From Bradyrhizobium sp. 164 (GTDB taxonomy: Bacteria > Pseudomonadota > Alphaproteobacteria > Rhizobiales > Xanthobacteraceae), in assembly GCF_023073715.1 (NCBI RefSeq), contig NZ_JADPKA010000006.1, positions 225,674 to 289,673 of the forward strand: 64,000 bases of DNA, written 5' to 3'. Within the stretch, counting starts at the first letter, position 1; each line of letters starts with the position of its first letter. The notes beneath the pieces were generated by a model. That model was not told the origin of the DNA, did not search any database, and saw only the letters and a list, made by a program, of their open reading frames with translations. The translations under genes were made by a program, and so were the position numbers. Below are positions 56,518-64,000 of this stretch, piece after piece.

Positions 56518-57561
56518 TCACTGCGCCTTTGGCGGCATCACGACGGTCTGGCCGGGATAGATCAAATTGGGATTATGGATCTTGCTGCGGTTGGCGTTGA
56601 AGATCACGGCGTAGCGGGCGCCGTCACCATAGGCAAGCCGGCTGAGCGCCCACAGGCTATCGCCGTGGGAGATCACGCGGCTGCCACCCGCTTCCGCCGG
56701 TGCACCATTGAGTGCGTCCGCCGGCGAAGCCGATGCCACTGCGGTCGCCGCCGGTGCGCGGGCCATGACCTTCGGCTTCGGCGCGCCAGTCAATCTGGGC
56801 CGAGCCGCGGGCCCGTCGGGTGCCGAGGCCAGGCGTGGCGCCGCCGAGGGCAAGGAGGCCACGACTTCAGGCCTGTCGTCGGGTTTCTCGGCCTGGTTCG
56901 GCGCTTGTTTCGCTTCTTGCTTCGCTTCCTGCCGCGCGGCCGGTACCGGGCGCGCGGGCGGCGGCGCGGCTTCGGCGATCGTCACCGGCATGGAGCGGGC
57001 GGATTGCGTGACGGTCCCGTCGGTCGATTTCGCCCGCAGGGTCAGCTCATAGGAACCGGCAGGAAGCTGCGGCGGGGTCATCACGAACTGCCCCGACGCA
57101 TCGGCCACGACCGAATCGAGCGGCTTGCCGTCGCGCAAGAGCTCGACCTTCGCACCCGGTGTGGCCCGGCCGGCGATCACCGCGGCTTCGCCATGATCGT
57201 CGATCCGCGCAACGTCGAAACGGGGGCCCGCATCGGTCGCAGCCGCCGGCGGCTTGACCGGCGCGAGATCGGCCAGCGCCGCGACCTGTTTCTGCGTCTC
57301 GGCCAACGCACCCACCTTCGGCTCGGGCACCGGCGAGACGGTTGCGGCCGGCGCGCTGGCGGCAAGCTTCGGCTCTTCCGACTTGGGATCCTGTTTGAGT
57401 TCCGGTCTGGGTTCGACCTTTGCCTCCGGCTTGGCGGCGACTTCGGTCTTCGCCTCGCCCGTCAGCAGCAGGCGACGCAGGTCGGTGGCGCCGATCACCA
57501 CCGCGGTACCGCCCACCGCGAGCAGACAGAATGCAATGAAGGCCTTGGATGCGGTGATCAT
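56518..57561 (-). CDS. LysM domain protein (peptidoglycan-binding)
   Basis: A 347-residue exported protein: N-terminal membrane anchor or signal (FIAFCLLAVGGTAVVIGA), a long Pro/Ala/Lys-rich linker, an Ig-like/Big domain near residues 120-195 (PGAKVELLRDGKPLDSVVAD, PAGSYELTLRAKS), a second linker with KQEAKQ repeats, and a C-terminal LysM (ISHGDSLWALSRLAYGDGAR ... NLIYPGQTVVMPP) that binds peptidoglycan glycans. This architecture is widespread in Rhizobiales. It lies divergent to the GGDEF-EAL gene across 225 bases. Confidence 0.92.
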   Translation of the reverse strand: MITASKAFIAFCLLAVGGTAVVIGATDLRRLLLTGEAKTEVAAKPEAKVEPRPELKQDPKSEEPKLAASAPAATVSPVPEPKVGALAETQKQVAALADLAPVKPPAAATDAGPRFDVARIDDHGEAAVIAGRATPGAKVELLRDGKPLDSVVADASGQFVMTPPQLPAGSYELTLRAKSTDGTVTQSARSMPVTIAEAAPPPARPVPAARQEAKQEAKQAPNQAEKPDDRPEVVASLPSAAPRLASAPDGPAARPRLTGAPKPKVMARAPAATAVASASPADALNGAPAEAGGSRVISHGDSLWALSRLAYGDGARYAVIFNANRSKIHNPNLIYPGQTVVMPPKAQ

Positions 57562-57786
57562 CGAAAATGAACCTTAGTCAGAACCTGGGTCGCAAATCAG
57601 CGGACGCGGCAAATTGCGCCGATTTGGCTGCGGCAGCAAGACGATCATTGGGATGACAAGCCTCCGTTCAGGCGCGCCCCGGATGAACCGCGCCAGCCCG
57701 CGCGTTCCAATTCATCCTTCCCTAACCCTCGCTGGTAACGGGGTCTTGGCGGTTTTGCTGCATCTTGCGTTCCACGGGAGGGCTGG

Positions 57787-60450
57787 ATGGGCACATCGAT
57801 TGGATCGACCGCGCGGATGCGCGCGTTGCTGCGCCGTTGGCGCGGGGCACCGCTGACATGGCTGATCGTCGGCGGCTTCGTGCTGATGGCCGCGACCGCC
57901 GTCGGCACCGCGCTCACCGTCGACCGCTTTCGGCAGAATGCAATCGAGAGCGGCCGCGAGAGCCTGCAAAACTCCGTCCGCATGCTCGCCCGGCATTTCG
58001 ACCGTGAGTTCGAGGACTTTGCGGTGCTCCAGAAGAGCATCATCGCCGAGCTCGAAAGTCATGGCATCGAATCCGCTGAGGTCTTTCGCAGCGAGATGGG
58101 CACGCTCGCCGTGCACGAGGTGCTGCGCGCAAAGGCCAGCGGCTGGTCTGACGTCGCCGGCGCCAATGTGTTCGATTCCGAGGGTGTGCTGATCAATTCA
58201 TCGCGGCGCTGGCCGGTTGCCGCGATTTCGGTGGCCGACCGCGGCTATTTCAATCGCCTCAAGAACGATCCGGCCGCGCAGGAAGAGATCGAGATCGTAC
58301 GGGGCCGGCTCGGCAACGGGCCGGCGATCGTGTTCGCGCGGCGCGTCTCCGGCCCGCACGGCGAATTCCTTGGGCTGGTCTCGCGCGCGATCGCGCCGGA
58401 GCAGCTCGAATCCTTCTTCGCCTCGACCGGGCTCGGCGAGGAATCCTCGATTGCGATGCACCACCAGAACGGCCAGCTGCTCGCACGCATCCCGCATGTC
58501 GATGACATGATCGGGCAGAACTTCCGCAAGGGCACGCCCGAGCAGATGGCGGTGTTCGAGCGCACCTTCGTCACCACCCAGCTCGCAAGCCCGATCGACG
58601 GCAAGGACCGCATCGTCGCCGCGCGCCTCCTCACCGGTGAGCCGCTGGTCGTGGTCGCGACCAAGTCGCTGGATGCAACGCTGGCCACCTGGCGCACGCA
58701 GACGAAATTCTTCGTCATGGTGGCCGTGCTGTCGATCGGCCTGCTCGTGCTGACGCTCTATCTGATCTTCCGCCAGGTGACGCACCGGCTCTCGCTGGAG
58801 AAGCAACGACTCGACACCGCGATGAACACCATGACGCAGGGCCTGTTGATGTTCGATCAGGACGAGCGGCTGATCGTCTGCAACCGGCGCTATATCGAAA
58901 TGTACGCGCTATCCGCCGACGTGGTGAAGCCAGGCGTCCATTTCCGCGACGTGATCCGGCATCGCCACCACACCGGCTCGTTCCACGGCGACGTTGAGTC
59001 CTATTGCGACGATATCCTGAGCCATATCGGGCGCACCCAGAGCGCCATCGTCGAGACCGCCGACGGCCGCCTGATCGAGATCAAGAACCAGCCGGGCGCG
59101 GCCGGCGGCTGGCTCGCGACCCATGACGACGTCACCGAGCGCATCCGCGCCGACGAGCGCATTGCGCATATGGCGCATTACGACGCGCTGACCGACCTGC
59201 CCAACCGCGTGCTGATGCGCGGCCATCTGGAGCGCCGCGTCGCCGAGCTCGGCCAGGGCAAGCCGTTCGCGATCCTCTATATCGATGTCGACGAGTTCAA
59301 GGGCGTCAACGATTCGCTGGGACATGAGGTCGGCGACGAGCTGCTGCGCCAGGTCGCAAGCCGCCTGCGCGCCTGCGTCAGCGGCAACGACATGGTCGCA
59401 CGGCTCGGCGGCGACGAATTCGCGATCATCAAGGCCGGCACCAACGATCAGGCTCAGCTGGCCGCGTTGGCGGAAACGATCTTGAATGCGCTGCGAGCGC
59501 CCGTCAATTGCAAGGGCCAGGAAATCCCGACCGACGCCAGCATCGGCATCGCGATCGCGCCCGATCACGGCGACAATATCGACGACCTGCTCAAGCGCGC
59601 CGATCTTGCGATGTATGCGGCGAAGTCGGAAGGGCGCCGCACCTTTCGCATCTTCTCGCCCGAATACGACGCCAAGGCGCGGCAGCGCCGGCAGCTCGAG
59701 CTCGATCTGCGCCAGGCGCTTGCGCGCGGCGAGTTCGAGGTGCACTACCAGCCGCTGGTCGACCTCGCGGCCAATGTCGTCACCGGCTGCGAGGCGCTGC
59801 TGCGCTGGCGCCATCCCGAGCGCGGCATGGTTTCGCCGGCGGACTTCATCCCGGTCGCCGAAGACACCGGCCTGATCAGCGAGATCGGCGAATGGGTGCT
59901 GAAGCAGGCCTGTACCGAGGCCGCGAGCTGGCCCGGCCAGATCCACATCGCGGTGAATGTCTCGCCGGTGCAGTTCCGATCGCGGACGCTGGCGCTCAAG
60001 ATCGCCGCGGCGCTCGCGGAATCGGGGCTGGCACCGGGACGGCTCGAGCTTGAGATCACCGAGACCGTGCTGATCCGCGACGACGAGGAGGCGCTGACGA
60101 TCCTCCAGCAGCTGCGCGAGCTCGGCGTGCGCATCGCGCTCGACGATTTCGGCACCGGCTATTCGTCACTGAGCTATCTGCACCGCTTCCCGCTCGACAA
60201 GATCAAGATCGACCGCAGCTTCATCAGCGACATCGGCGAGCCTGATGATTCCTCCCCGATCGTGCAGGCGGTGGTGCACATGGCCGCCGCGCGGCACATG
60301 GCGACGACGGCCGAAGGCGTCGAGACCGAGGCCCAGCGCGAGGTGCTGCGTCAGCTCGGATGCAGCCAGATGCAGGGCTGGCTGTTCAGCCCGGCCGTGC
60401 CGGCGGCGAAACTGAAGCAGCTCTTGTCGGCACAGGCCGCGGCGGCTTAG
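57787..60450 (+). CDS. Cache-PAS-GGDEF-EAL cyclic-di-GMP enzyme
   Basis: An 887-residue membrane protein: TM (~24-43), periplasmic Cache sensor (~45-300), second TM (~308-328), PAS-like domain (~340-455, NTMTQGLLMFDQDERLIVCN), GGDEF domain (~465-625) with intact ARLGGDEFAII, and EAL domain (~640-880) with intact CEALLRWRHP, ITETVLI, DDFGTGYSSL, KIDRSFI and AEGVETE. Both cyclase and phosphodiesterase residues are present, so it may make or break c-di-GMP depending on its sensor state. The upstream gene on the opposite strand is a LysM protein. Confidence 0.95.
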   Translation: MGTSIGSTARMRALLRRWRGAPLTWLIVGGFVLMAATAVGTALTVDRFRQNAIESGRESLQNSVRMLARHFDREFEDFAVLQKSIIAELESHGIESAEVFRSEMGTLAVHEVLRAKASGWSDVAGANVFDSEGVLINSSRRWPVAAISVADRGYFNRLKNDPAAQEEIEIVRGRLGNGPAIVFARRVSGPHGEFLGLVSRAIAPEQLESFFASTGLGEESSIAMHHQNGQLLARIPHVDDMIGQNFRKGTPEQMAVFERTFVTTQLASPIDGKDRIVAARLLTGEPLVVVATKSLDATLATWRTQTKFFVMVAVLSIGLLVLTLYLIFRQVTHRLSLEKQRLDTAMNTMTQGLLMFDQDERLIVCNRRYIEMYALSADVVKPGVHFRDVIRHRHHTGSFHGDVESYCDDILSHIGRTQSAIVETADGRLIEIKNQPGAAGGWLATHDDVTERIRADERIAHMAHYDALTDLPNRVLMRGHLERRVAELGQGKPFAILYIDVDEFKGVNDSLGHEVGDELLRQVASRLRACVSGNDMVARLGGDEFAIIKAGTNDQAQLAALAETILNALRAPVNCKGQEIPTDASIGIAIAPDHGDNIDDLLKRADLAMYAAKSEGRRTFRIFSPEYDAKARQRRQLELDLRQALARGEFEVHYQPLVDLAANVVTGCEALLRWRHPERGMVSPADFIPVAEDTGLISEIGEWVLKQACTEAASWPGQIHIAVNVSPVQFRSRTLALKIAAALAESGLAPGRLELEITETVLIRDDEEALTILQQLRELGVRIALDDFGTGYSSLSYLHRFPLDKIKIDRSFISDIGEPDDSSPIVQAVVHMAAARHMATTAEGVETEAQREVLRQLGCSQMQGWLFSPAVPAAKLKQLLSAQAAAA

Positions 60451-60706
60451 CGGCGCGCTCATTACGGCCGCTCCATCCGCGATGTCCGCGCAGCCATAGA
60501 ACGCACCGGTCCGTACAAGTGCCGACGATTGATTTGAAGCTGGACTCGATCAGGGAGCGAGAATGACGAAGCGTGTTCCGAAAGCGAGTGTGCGCCGGTG
60601 TCAGCATCATGCTCGAAGATGAATGGACGCGCAGTGACGATCACATCCCGATCTCATCGGGCTTTTTCGCGCAGCATGCAGGATGACGTCGCGGAGGGAC
60701 GAAAGC

Positions 60707-60829
60707 TCACATCAGGCCTTTTGCGGCACGGACTTCGGCGATCTCGGCGTCGGGATGGGCGACGATGGTGGCGAACATGATGCCGCTGATGATCAGCGAC
60801 CAGGCGGTGTCCCAATAGATCCAAAACAC
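60707..60829 (-). CDS. Short membrane protein, 40 residues
   Basis: A GTG at 60827-60829, preceded by GGAGG with 7-base spacing, opens a 40-codon frame reading VFWIYWDTAWSLIISGIMFA then TIVAHPDAEIAEVRAAKGLM. It has an aromatic N-terminus, one TM helix and a short charged tail, with coding-like third positions. No family is recognised. It lies in an otherwise empty 460-base stretch between the GGDEF-EAL gene and the next small gene. Confidence 0.55.
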   Translation of the reverse strand: MFWIYWDTAWSLIISGIMFATIVAHPDAEIAEVRAAKGLM

Positions 60830-60913
60830 GTGCCAGCCTCCGTTTCGATCTCCTCCGCCCGGGGATCAGGATAACGGCAAGGCGAGGCTGCCGTTCCCGG
60901 TGCGCATGCGGCG

Positions 60914-61090
60914 CTATTTTTGTTTGGTCGGCGGGGAGCTGCGACCGGTTTGACCGGTGTGGCGCTTTGCCACGACGTCCTCGTCGCGCTCGCCCTCAAG
61001 CGGACGCGGCGGCAGCTTGGGCTGGCCTTTCTGGCCGCCATGCTTGCCGCCCATGTCGGGCTCGCCTTCGAGATCGTTTTCACGGGGCAT
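60914..61090 (-). CDS. Short hydrophilic protein, 58 residues
   Basis: An ATG at 61088-61090 opens a 58-codon frame reading MPRENDLEGEPDMGGKHGGQ then a Pro/Lys-rich middle and KRHTGQTGRSSPPTKQK. It is highly charged and Gly/Pro-rich, probably disordered, with strong G/C third-position bias. Only a weak GAAG box is seen. It is read in the same direction as the 40-residue membrane protein, 84 bases upstream of it, so they may share a transcript. I do not recognise a family. Confidence 0.5.
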   Translation of the reverse strand: MPRENDLEGEPDMGGKHGGQKGQPKLPPRPLEGERDEDVVAKRHTGQTGRSSPPTKQK

Positions 61091-61213
61091 AATGCTTCAA
61101 TGCGCTGGGGCGGCATTGGTTCGCCTGTGAACGAGGTCATAGGATCGCCGCGGTTTGCGGTGCACGATCGTTGCCCCGGGGGCATCGCGATTTCGACCGA
61201 TGGATTAGGGCTG

Positions 61214-61351
61214 ATGCGGAGACGACTGATCGCCTGGACCATCCTGACCTGCGGGCTGCTTGCGGTCACCGTATGGACCGTGCTCGGGCCGCCGAATCGC
61301 CCGCCCGGCCCGCATTTGCCCTCCCGCAGCGTGACGGCGGCGGTGCGGTAG
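61214..61351 (+). CDS. Possible short membrane protein, 45 residues
   Basis: An ATG at 61214 opens a 45-codon frame, MRRRLIAWTILTCGLLAVTV, followed by a Pro-rich tail (GPPNRPPGPHLPSRS). Basic start, one hydrophobic helix and G/C-rich third positions look protein-like, but there is no clear ribosome-binding site and the frame is open far upstream, so it may be chance. Confidence 0.3.
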   Translation: MRRRLIAWTILTCGLLAVTVWTVLGPPNRPPGPHLPSRSVTAAVR

Positions 61352-61476
61352 CCATCCTGAGCCACCGATACAATTTCGGCATCGATCAATCCCAACTGGA
61401 ATTTGGTGTGACGGCGCGCCTCCCGCTATCCTCAACGGCAAAACGACAATGCCGCACCGGCTTTGAGGAGGAGACC

Positions 61477-62601
61477 ATGTTGAGACCGACCCGACGTATC
61501 GCGCGGCGCCTGCCGCGCGCTGCGATCGCCACCACCCTCGCCTTTCTCGCCCTCATTCCTGGAGTCCGTGCCGGCATGGCCGAGACCTTCGCCTATGTCG
61601 GCGACGCCGACAGCAACGACGTCAGCGTGTTCAAGATGGCCGAGAGCGGCGAGATGACGCCGGTGCAGACGGCCGCTTTTACCGGCATCGAAAAGCCGGG
61701 CTCCTCGACGCCGCTGGCGATCACGCCTGACAAGCGCGTGCTGATCGCCGGAATCCGCTCGCAGCCATACCTTGCGGTGAGCTTCGCGATCGATCCCAAG
61801 ACGGGCCGCCTCAGTCATGTGGGCAACGGGCCGCTCGCCGACAGCATGGCCCATATCGCCGTCGATCGCAGCGGCAAATTCCTGTTCAGCGCCTCCTATG
61901 GCGGCAACAAGGTCGCGCTCAATCCGCTTGGCGCAAACGGCGTCGCCGGCGAGCCGAAGCAGATAATCCCGACCGGGCTGAACGCGCATGCCTTCCTGCC
62001 CTCGCCCGACAATCGCTTCGTGTTCGCGACCAATCTCGGCTCCGATCAGGTGCTGAGCTTTGCGTTCGACGCCACGACCGGCACGCTGACGCCGAGCGAT
62101 CCACCTGCCCACAAGGTGCCGGAAAAATCGGGACCGCGGCACTTCGTGTTCCACCCCAACGGCAAGTTCGTCTATCTCATTCACGAGCTGAACGGCGACG
62201 TCGCGGCGTTCAGTTATGAGGCCAAGAACGGCGCCTGGACCGAGACCCAGCGCACCACCGCGCTGCCCGAGGGCTTCAACGGAAAGCCTTGGGCTGCCGA
62301 CATCCACATCACGCCGGACGGGCGCTTCCTCTACGCCTCAGAGCGCACCACGAACACGCTCACCGCCTACAAGGTCGATGCAACAAGCGGCAAGCTGACC
62401 ACGATCGGCAGCGTGCCGACCGAGAAGCAGCCGCGCGGCTTCAACGTCGATCCCTCGGGGCGCTATCTCGCCGCGGTCGGCGAACTCTCCGACGGCATGA
62501 CGGTCTATGCGATCGACCAGAGCAGCGGCGCGCTCGCCAAGCTGAAATCCTATCCCACCGGCAAGAAGCCGAACTGGGTGGAGTTTCTGAGCCTGCCGTG
62601 A
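61477..62601 (+). CDS. Exported beta-propeller lactonase family protein
   Basis: A 374-residue protein with a signal peptide (RAAIATTLAFLALIPGVRA) and a seven-bladed propeller of the 6-phosphogluconolactonase (YbhE) type. Repeated blade motifs include TFAYVGDADSNDVSVFKM, HIAVDRSGKFLFSASYGGN, RHFVFHPNGKFVYLIHELNG and GFNVDPSGRYLAAVGE. Being exported, it is unlikely to act in the pentose phosphate pathway; relatives bind or hydrolyse lactones in the periplasm. The ATG at 61477 has GAGGAGGAG upstream; the frame is open further but without a signal. Confidence 0.9.
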   Translation: MLRPTRRIARRLPRAAIATTLAFLALIPGVRAGMAETFAYVGDADSNDVSVFKMAESGEMTPVQTAAFTGIEKPGSSTPLAITPDKRVLIAGIRSQPYLAVSFAIDPKTGRLSHVGNGPLADSMAHIAVDRSGKFLFSASYGGNKVALNPLGANGVAGEPKQIIPTGLNAHAFLPSPDNRFVFATNLGSDQVLSFAFDATTGTLTPSDPPAHKVPEKSGPRHFVFHPNGKFVYLIHELNGDVAAFSYEAKNGAWTETQRTTALPEGFNGKPWAADIHITPDGRFLYASERTTNTLTAYKVDATSGKLTTIGSVPTEKQPRGFNVDPSGRYLAAVGELSDGMTVYAIDQSSGALAKLKSYPTGKKPNWVEFLSLP

Positions 62602-62665
62602 GGGAGGCGCGGCCGGCCTGCGCTAACATCGGTAGTTTCGCGCAGCCTGCCTCATATCACCGGGC

Positions 62666-62785
62666 ATGGACCGTCAGATCGTCTTCAAGTGCCCCCGGAC
62701 CGGCTTGAACGTGCAGTATCGGCTTGGCGACGATCATCTGCTCGACCGCTCCACCGGCATGACGGTCGGCGATCGCCGGAGCTGA
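62666..62785 (+). pseudogene. Short zinc-ribbon-like fragment
   Basis: A 39-codon frame beginning MDRQIVFKCPRTGLNVQYRL resembles the first half of small Bradyrhizobium proteins that start with a CPxTG knuckle and should end with a second CPxC pair. The second pair is missing: the frame stops early and the rest is not in frame. It is probably a decayed gene. The rest of the 360-base gap before the adaptor gene shows nothing more that I can support. Confidence 0.35.
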
Positions 62786-62961
62786 CGGCCGGTCCTGCAC
62801 TGCGACCTGCCCCATCCGGCGGGAGCGAACCTGATCGCCAATCCCGCGACTAATCAAGGACTTGCCGCGGCGGCCCGCGCAGGCGTGGCGTCCCGCCGTG
62901 GGACAACGCTGCCGTAGTCCGGCCCGTTGCCATCTGCTATCGATTGAAGGGCTTGAACCCC

Positions 62962-63867
62962 ATGGAATTTTCGATGCGTCATTTGCCCCGTGCCGTTGCC
63001 CGAAGCCTGTTTCCCGCAGCCATCGCCGGAGTGTTCGCTCTCGGCCAATATCCGGCCGGAGCCGCCGAGGACGATGCCCCCAAGGGGCCAGCAGTCACGG
63101 TGCTGAAGGTCGCGAAATCCTGCTTCTCCGACATCGTCGAAGCCACCGGCACGATCATTGCGCGCGAGGAAACGTCGGTGCGGCCCGAACGTCCGGGCCT
63201 GAAAGTGACCGAGGTGCTGGCGGAAGCCGGCCAGACCACCACCGCCGGCCAGGTGCTGGCGCGGCTGGCGCTGCCGGAAGGCGGCACGCTTCAGGTCACC
63301 GCGCCGGTGGCGGGCGTGATCGCCACGTCGACCGCGCAGATCGGCAATTTCGCCTCGGCCAAAGGCGAGGCCCTGTTCACGATCGTGGCGCGCAGCGAAT
63401 ACGATCTGGTCGGCATGGTCGCGACCACCGACATGCGCAAGCTCGCCGTCAACCAGCAGGCCACCGTGCGCATTGCCGGCGCCGGCGACATCGATGGCAA
63501 GATTCGCCGCATCGGACCGACCGTTGAGCCGAACATCCAGCAGGGCATGGTCTATATCGGCATCTCCTCGCAGAAGCGCCTGTTGCTGAATGCGAGCGGC
63601 CGCGCGCTGATCAAGACCGGGCAGAGCTGCAACGTCGCGGTGCCGCTGACGGCCGTGCAATATTCCTCGGCCGGCACCGTGGTGCAGGTGATCCGCCGCA
63701 ATCGCGTCGAGACCAAGCGCGTCGAGATCGGATTGATGGCGGGCGGCAATATCGAGGTCCGCGACGGACTCAACGATGGCGACGTCGTCGTCGCCCGCGC
63801 CGGCGCGCTGCTGCGCGAGGGCGATCCGGTGCGCCCGGTGATGGCGAGCGCCGAAGCGGCGAAGTAG
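62962..63867 (+). CDS. RND efflux periplasmic adaptor (second copy)
   Basis: A ~301-residue HlyD/AcrA-like adaptor with an N-terminal signal peptide or anchor (SLFPAAIAGVFALGQYPAGA). Lipoyl/barrel-sandwich halves are VEATGTIIAREETSVRPERP and LQVTAPVAGVIATSTAQIG; then beta-barrel and membrane-proximal domains. It is a distant paralogue of the adaptor at 44364 and shares its two cysteines (KSCFSDIV, QSCNVAVP). The ATG at 62962 is taken; another at 62974 is possible. By analogy with the first pair, an RND permease may follow outside the window, although ~130 bases with a repeat follow here. Confidence 0.88.
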   Translation: MEFSMRHLPRAVARSLFPAAIAGVFALGQYPAGAAEDDAPKGPAVTVLKVAKSCFSDIVEATGTIIAREETSVRPERPGLKVTEVLAEAGQTTTAGQVLARLALPEGGTLQVTAPVAGVIATSTAQIGNFASAKGEALFTIVARSEYDLVGMVATTDMRKLAVNQQATVRIAGAGDIDGKIRRIGPTVEPNIQQGMVYIGISSQKRLLLNASGRALIKTGQSCNVAVPLTAVQYSSAGTVVQVIRRNRVETKRVEIGLMAGGNIEVRDGLNDGDVVVARAGALLREGDPVRPVMASAEAAK

Positions 63868-64000
63868 AGATTGAAGAAGCGCGATGCTTCACCCTCCCCT
63901 AGAGGGCAGGGCTATCGCATGTGGCCGAGGAGCTCAAAAAGAAAGGCATCGTTCCACCCGGCGCGCTTGAGCTTGAGGCGCAAGGAGATGGTGGTGTCAG
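63868..64000. other. Window end: truncated repeat and an undecided reading frame
   Basis: A shortened copy of the CACCCTCCCC repeat family lies at about 63889-63911. After it, a rightward frame from GTG 63921 reads VAEELKKKGIVPPGALELEA and runs off the window, and a leftward frame ending at 63912 reads KRAGWNDAFLFELLGHMR. Both are too short to choose between, so no gene is called. Confidence 0.3.

Noticed and set aside
60793..61395. Leftward open frame of 200 codons
   Set aside because: Composition is not protein-like, and a better short gene (60914-61090) is read on the same strand in another frame.

Overview
The window looks like chromosome of a Bradyrhizobium-type alphaproteobacterium. 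The sequence is G+C-rich with strongly G/C-biased third codon positions. It carries several families of palindromic intergenic repeats of the kind common in Bradyrhizobium, an intact tyrosine/homogentisate pathway with an Lrp-type regulator, otsBA, form II CoxSLM, DUF3175 and DUF1272 proteins, paired chemoreceptors and many signalling proteins. The species assignment is an inference from gene content only.

Layout. 1-2908: the N-terminal part of an amidase, then a divergent MFS exporter/LysR pair. 2915-16741: a 13.8-kb integrated element bounded by 14-bp direct repeats, the right one being the 3' end of a tRNA-Ser(GGA) gene. It carries a P4-type integrase, two small HTH proteins, a lambda gpE-type major capsid protein, a coiled-coil-like protein beside it, unknown small proteins, a primase/SF3 helicase, a dense cluster of TGTTGCCG repeats (candidate replication origin), an orphan solute-binding protein and a SIR2-type (NADase-like) anti-phage protein split by an apparent frameshift. 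I see no portal, terminase, tail or lysis genes, so this reads as a phage satellite with its own capsid protein and a defence cargo. It is the most unusual part of the window.

17013-26539: a secreted hypothetical protein, an MFS-otsB-otsA trehalose operon, a DUF3175 protein, and two tandem methyl-accepting chemotaxis proteins whose last ~350 codons are almost identical in DNA (gene conversion or recent duplication). 26881-31922: coxS-L-M in form II order with the form II active-site motif, a strong terminator, an 18-bp perfect operator-like palindrome and a CaiB/BaiF-type CoA transferase/racemase. 32039-41491: aromatic catabolism. hppD is divergent from an Lrp regulator. A leftward operon encodes a flavoprotein hydroxylase, a DUF2783 protein with a poly-Gln tail, an MBL protein, hmgA and fahA, and is divergent from a MarR regulator over a 20-bp palindrome. 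The flavoprotein plus small protein resemble the MhaA/MhaB 3-hydroxyphenylacetate 6-hydroxylase arrangement, so two routes may feed homogentisate. A lactonase-like MBL protein follows.

41866-64000: a caspase-fold protein that has lost both catalytic residues, an OmpA protein, an RND efflux pair, a DUF433 antitoxin with a doubly frameshifted DUF5615 toxin, a Crp/Fnr regulator, AsmA, a class III nucleotide cyclase, a LTXXQ-like protein, a LysM protein, a GGDEF-EAL protein, three short ORFs, a beta-propeller lactonase and a second RND adaptor. Starts were chosen from Shine-Dalgarno spacing and start of recognisable homology; several use GTG or TTG.
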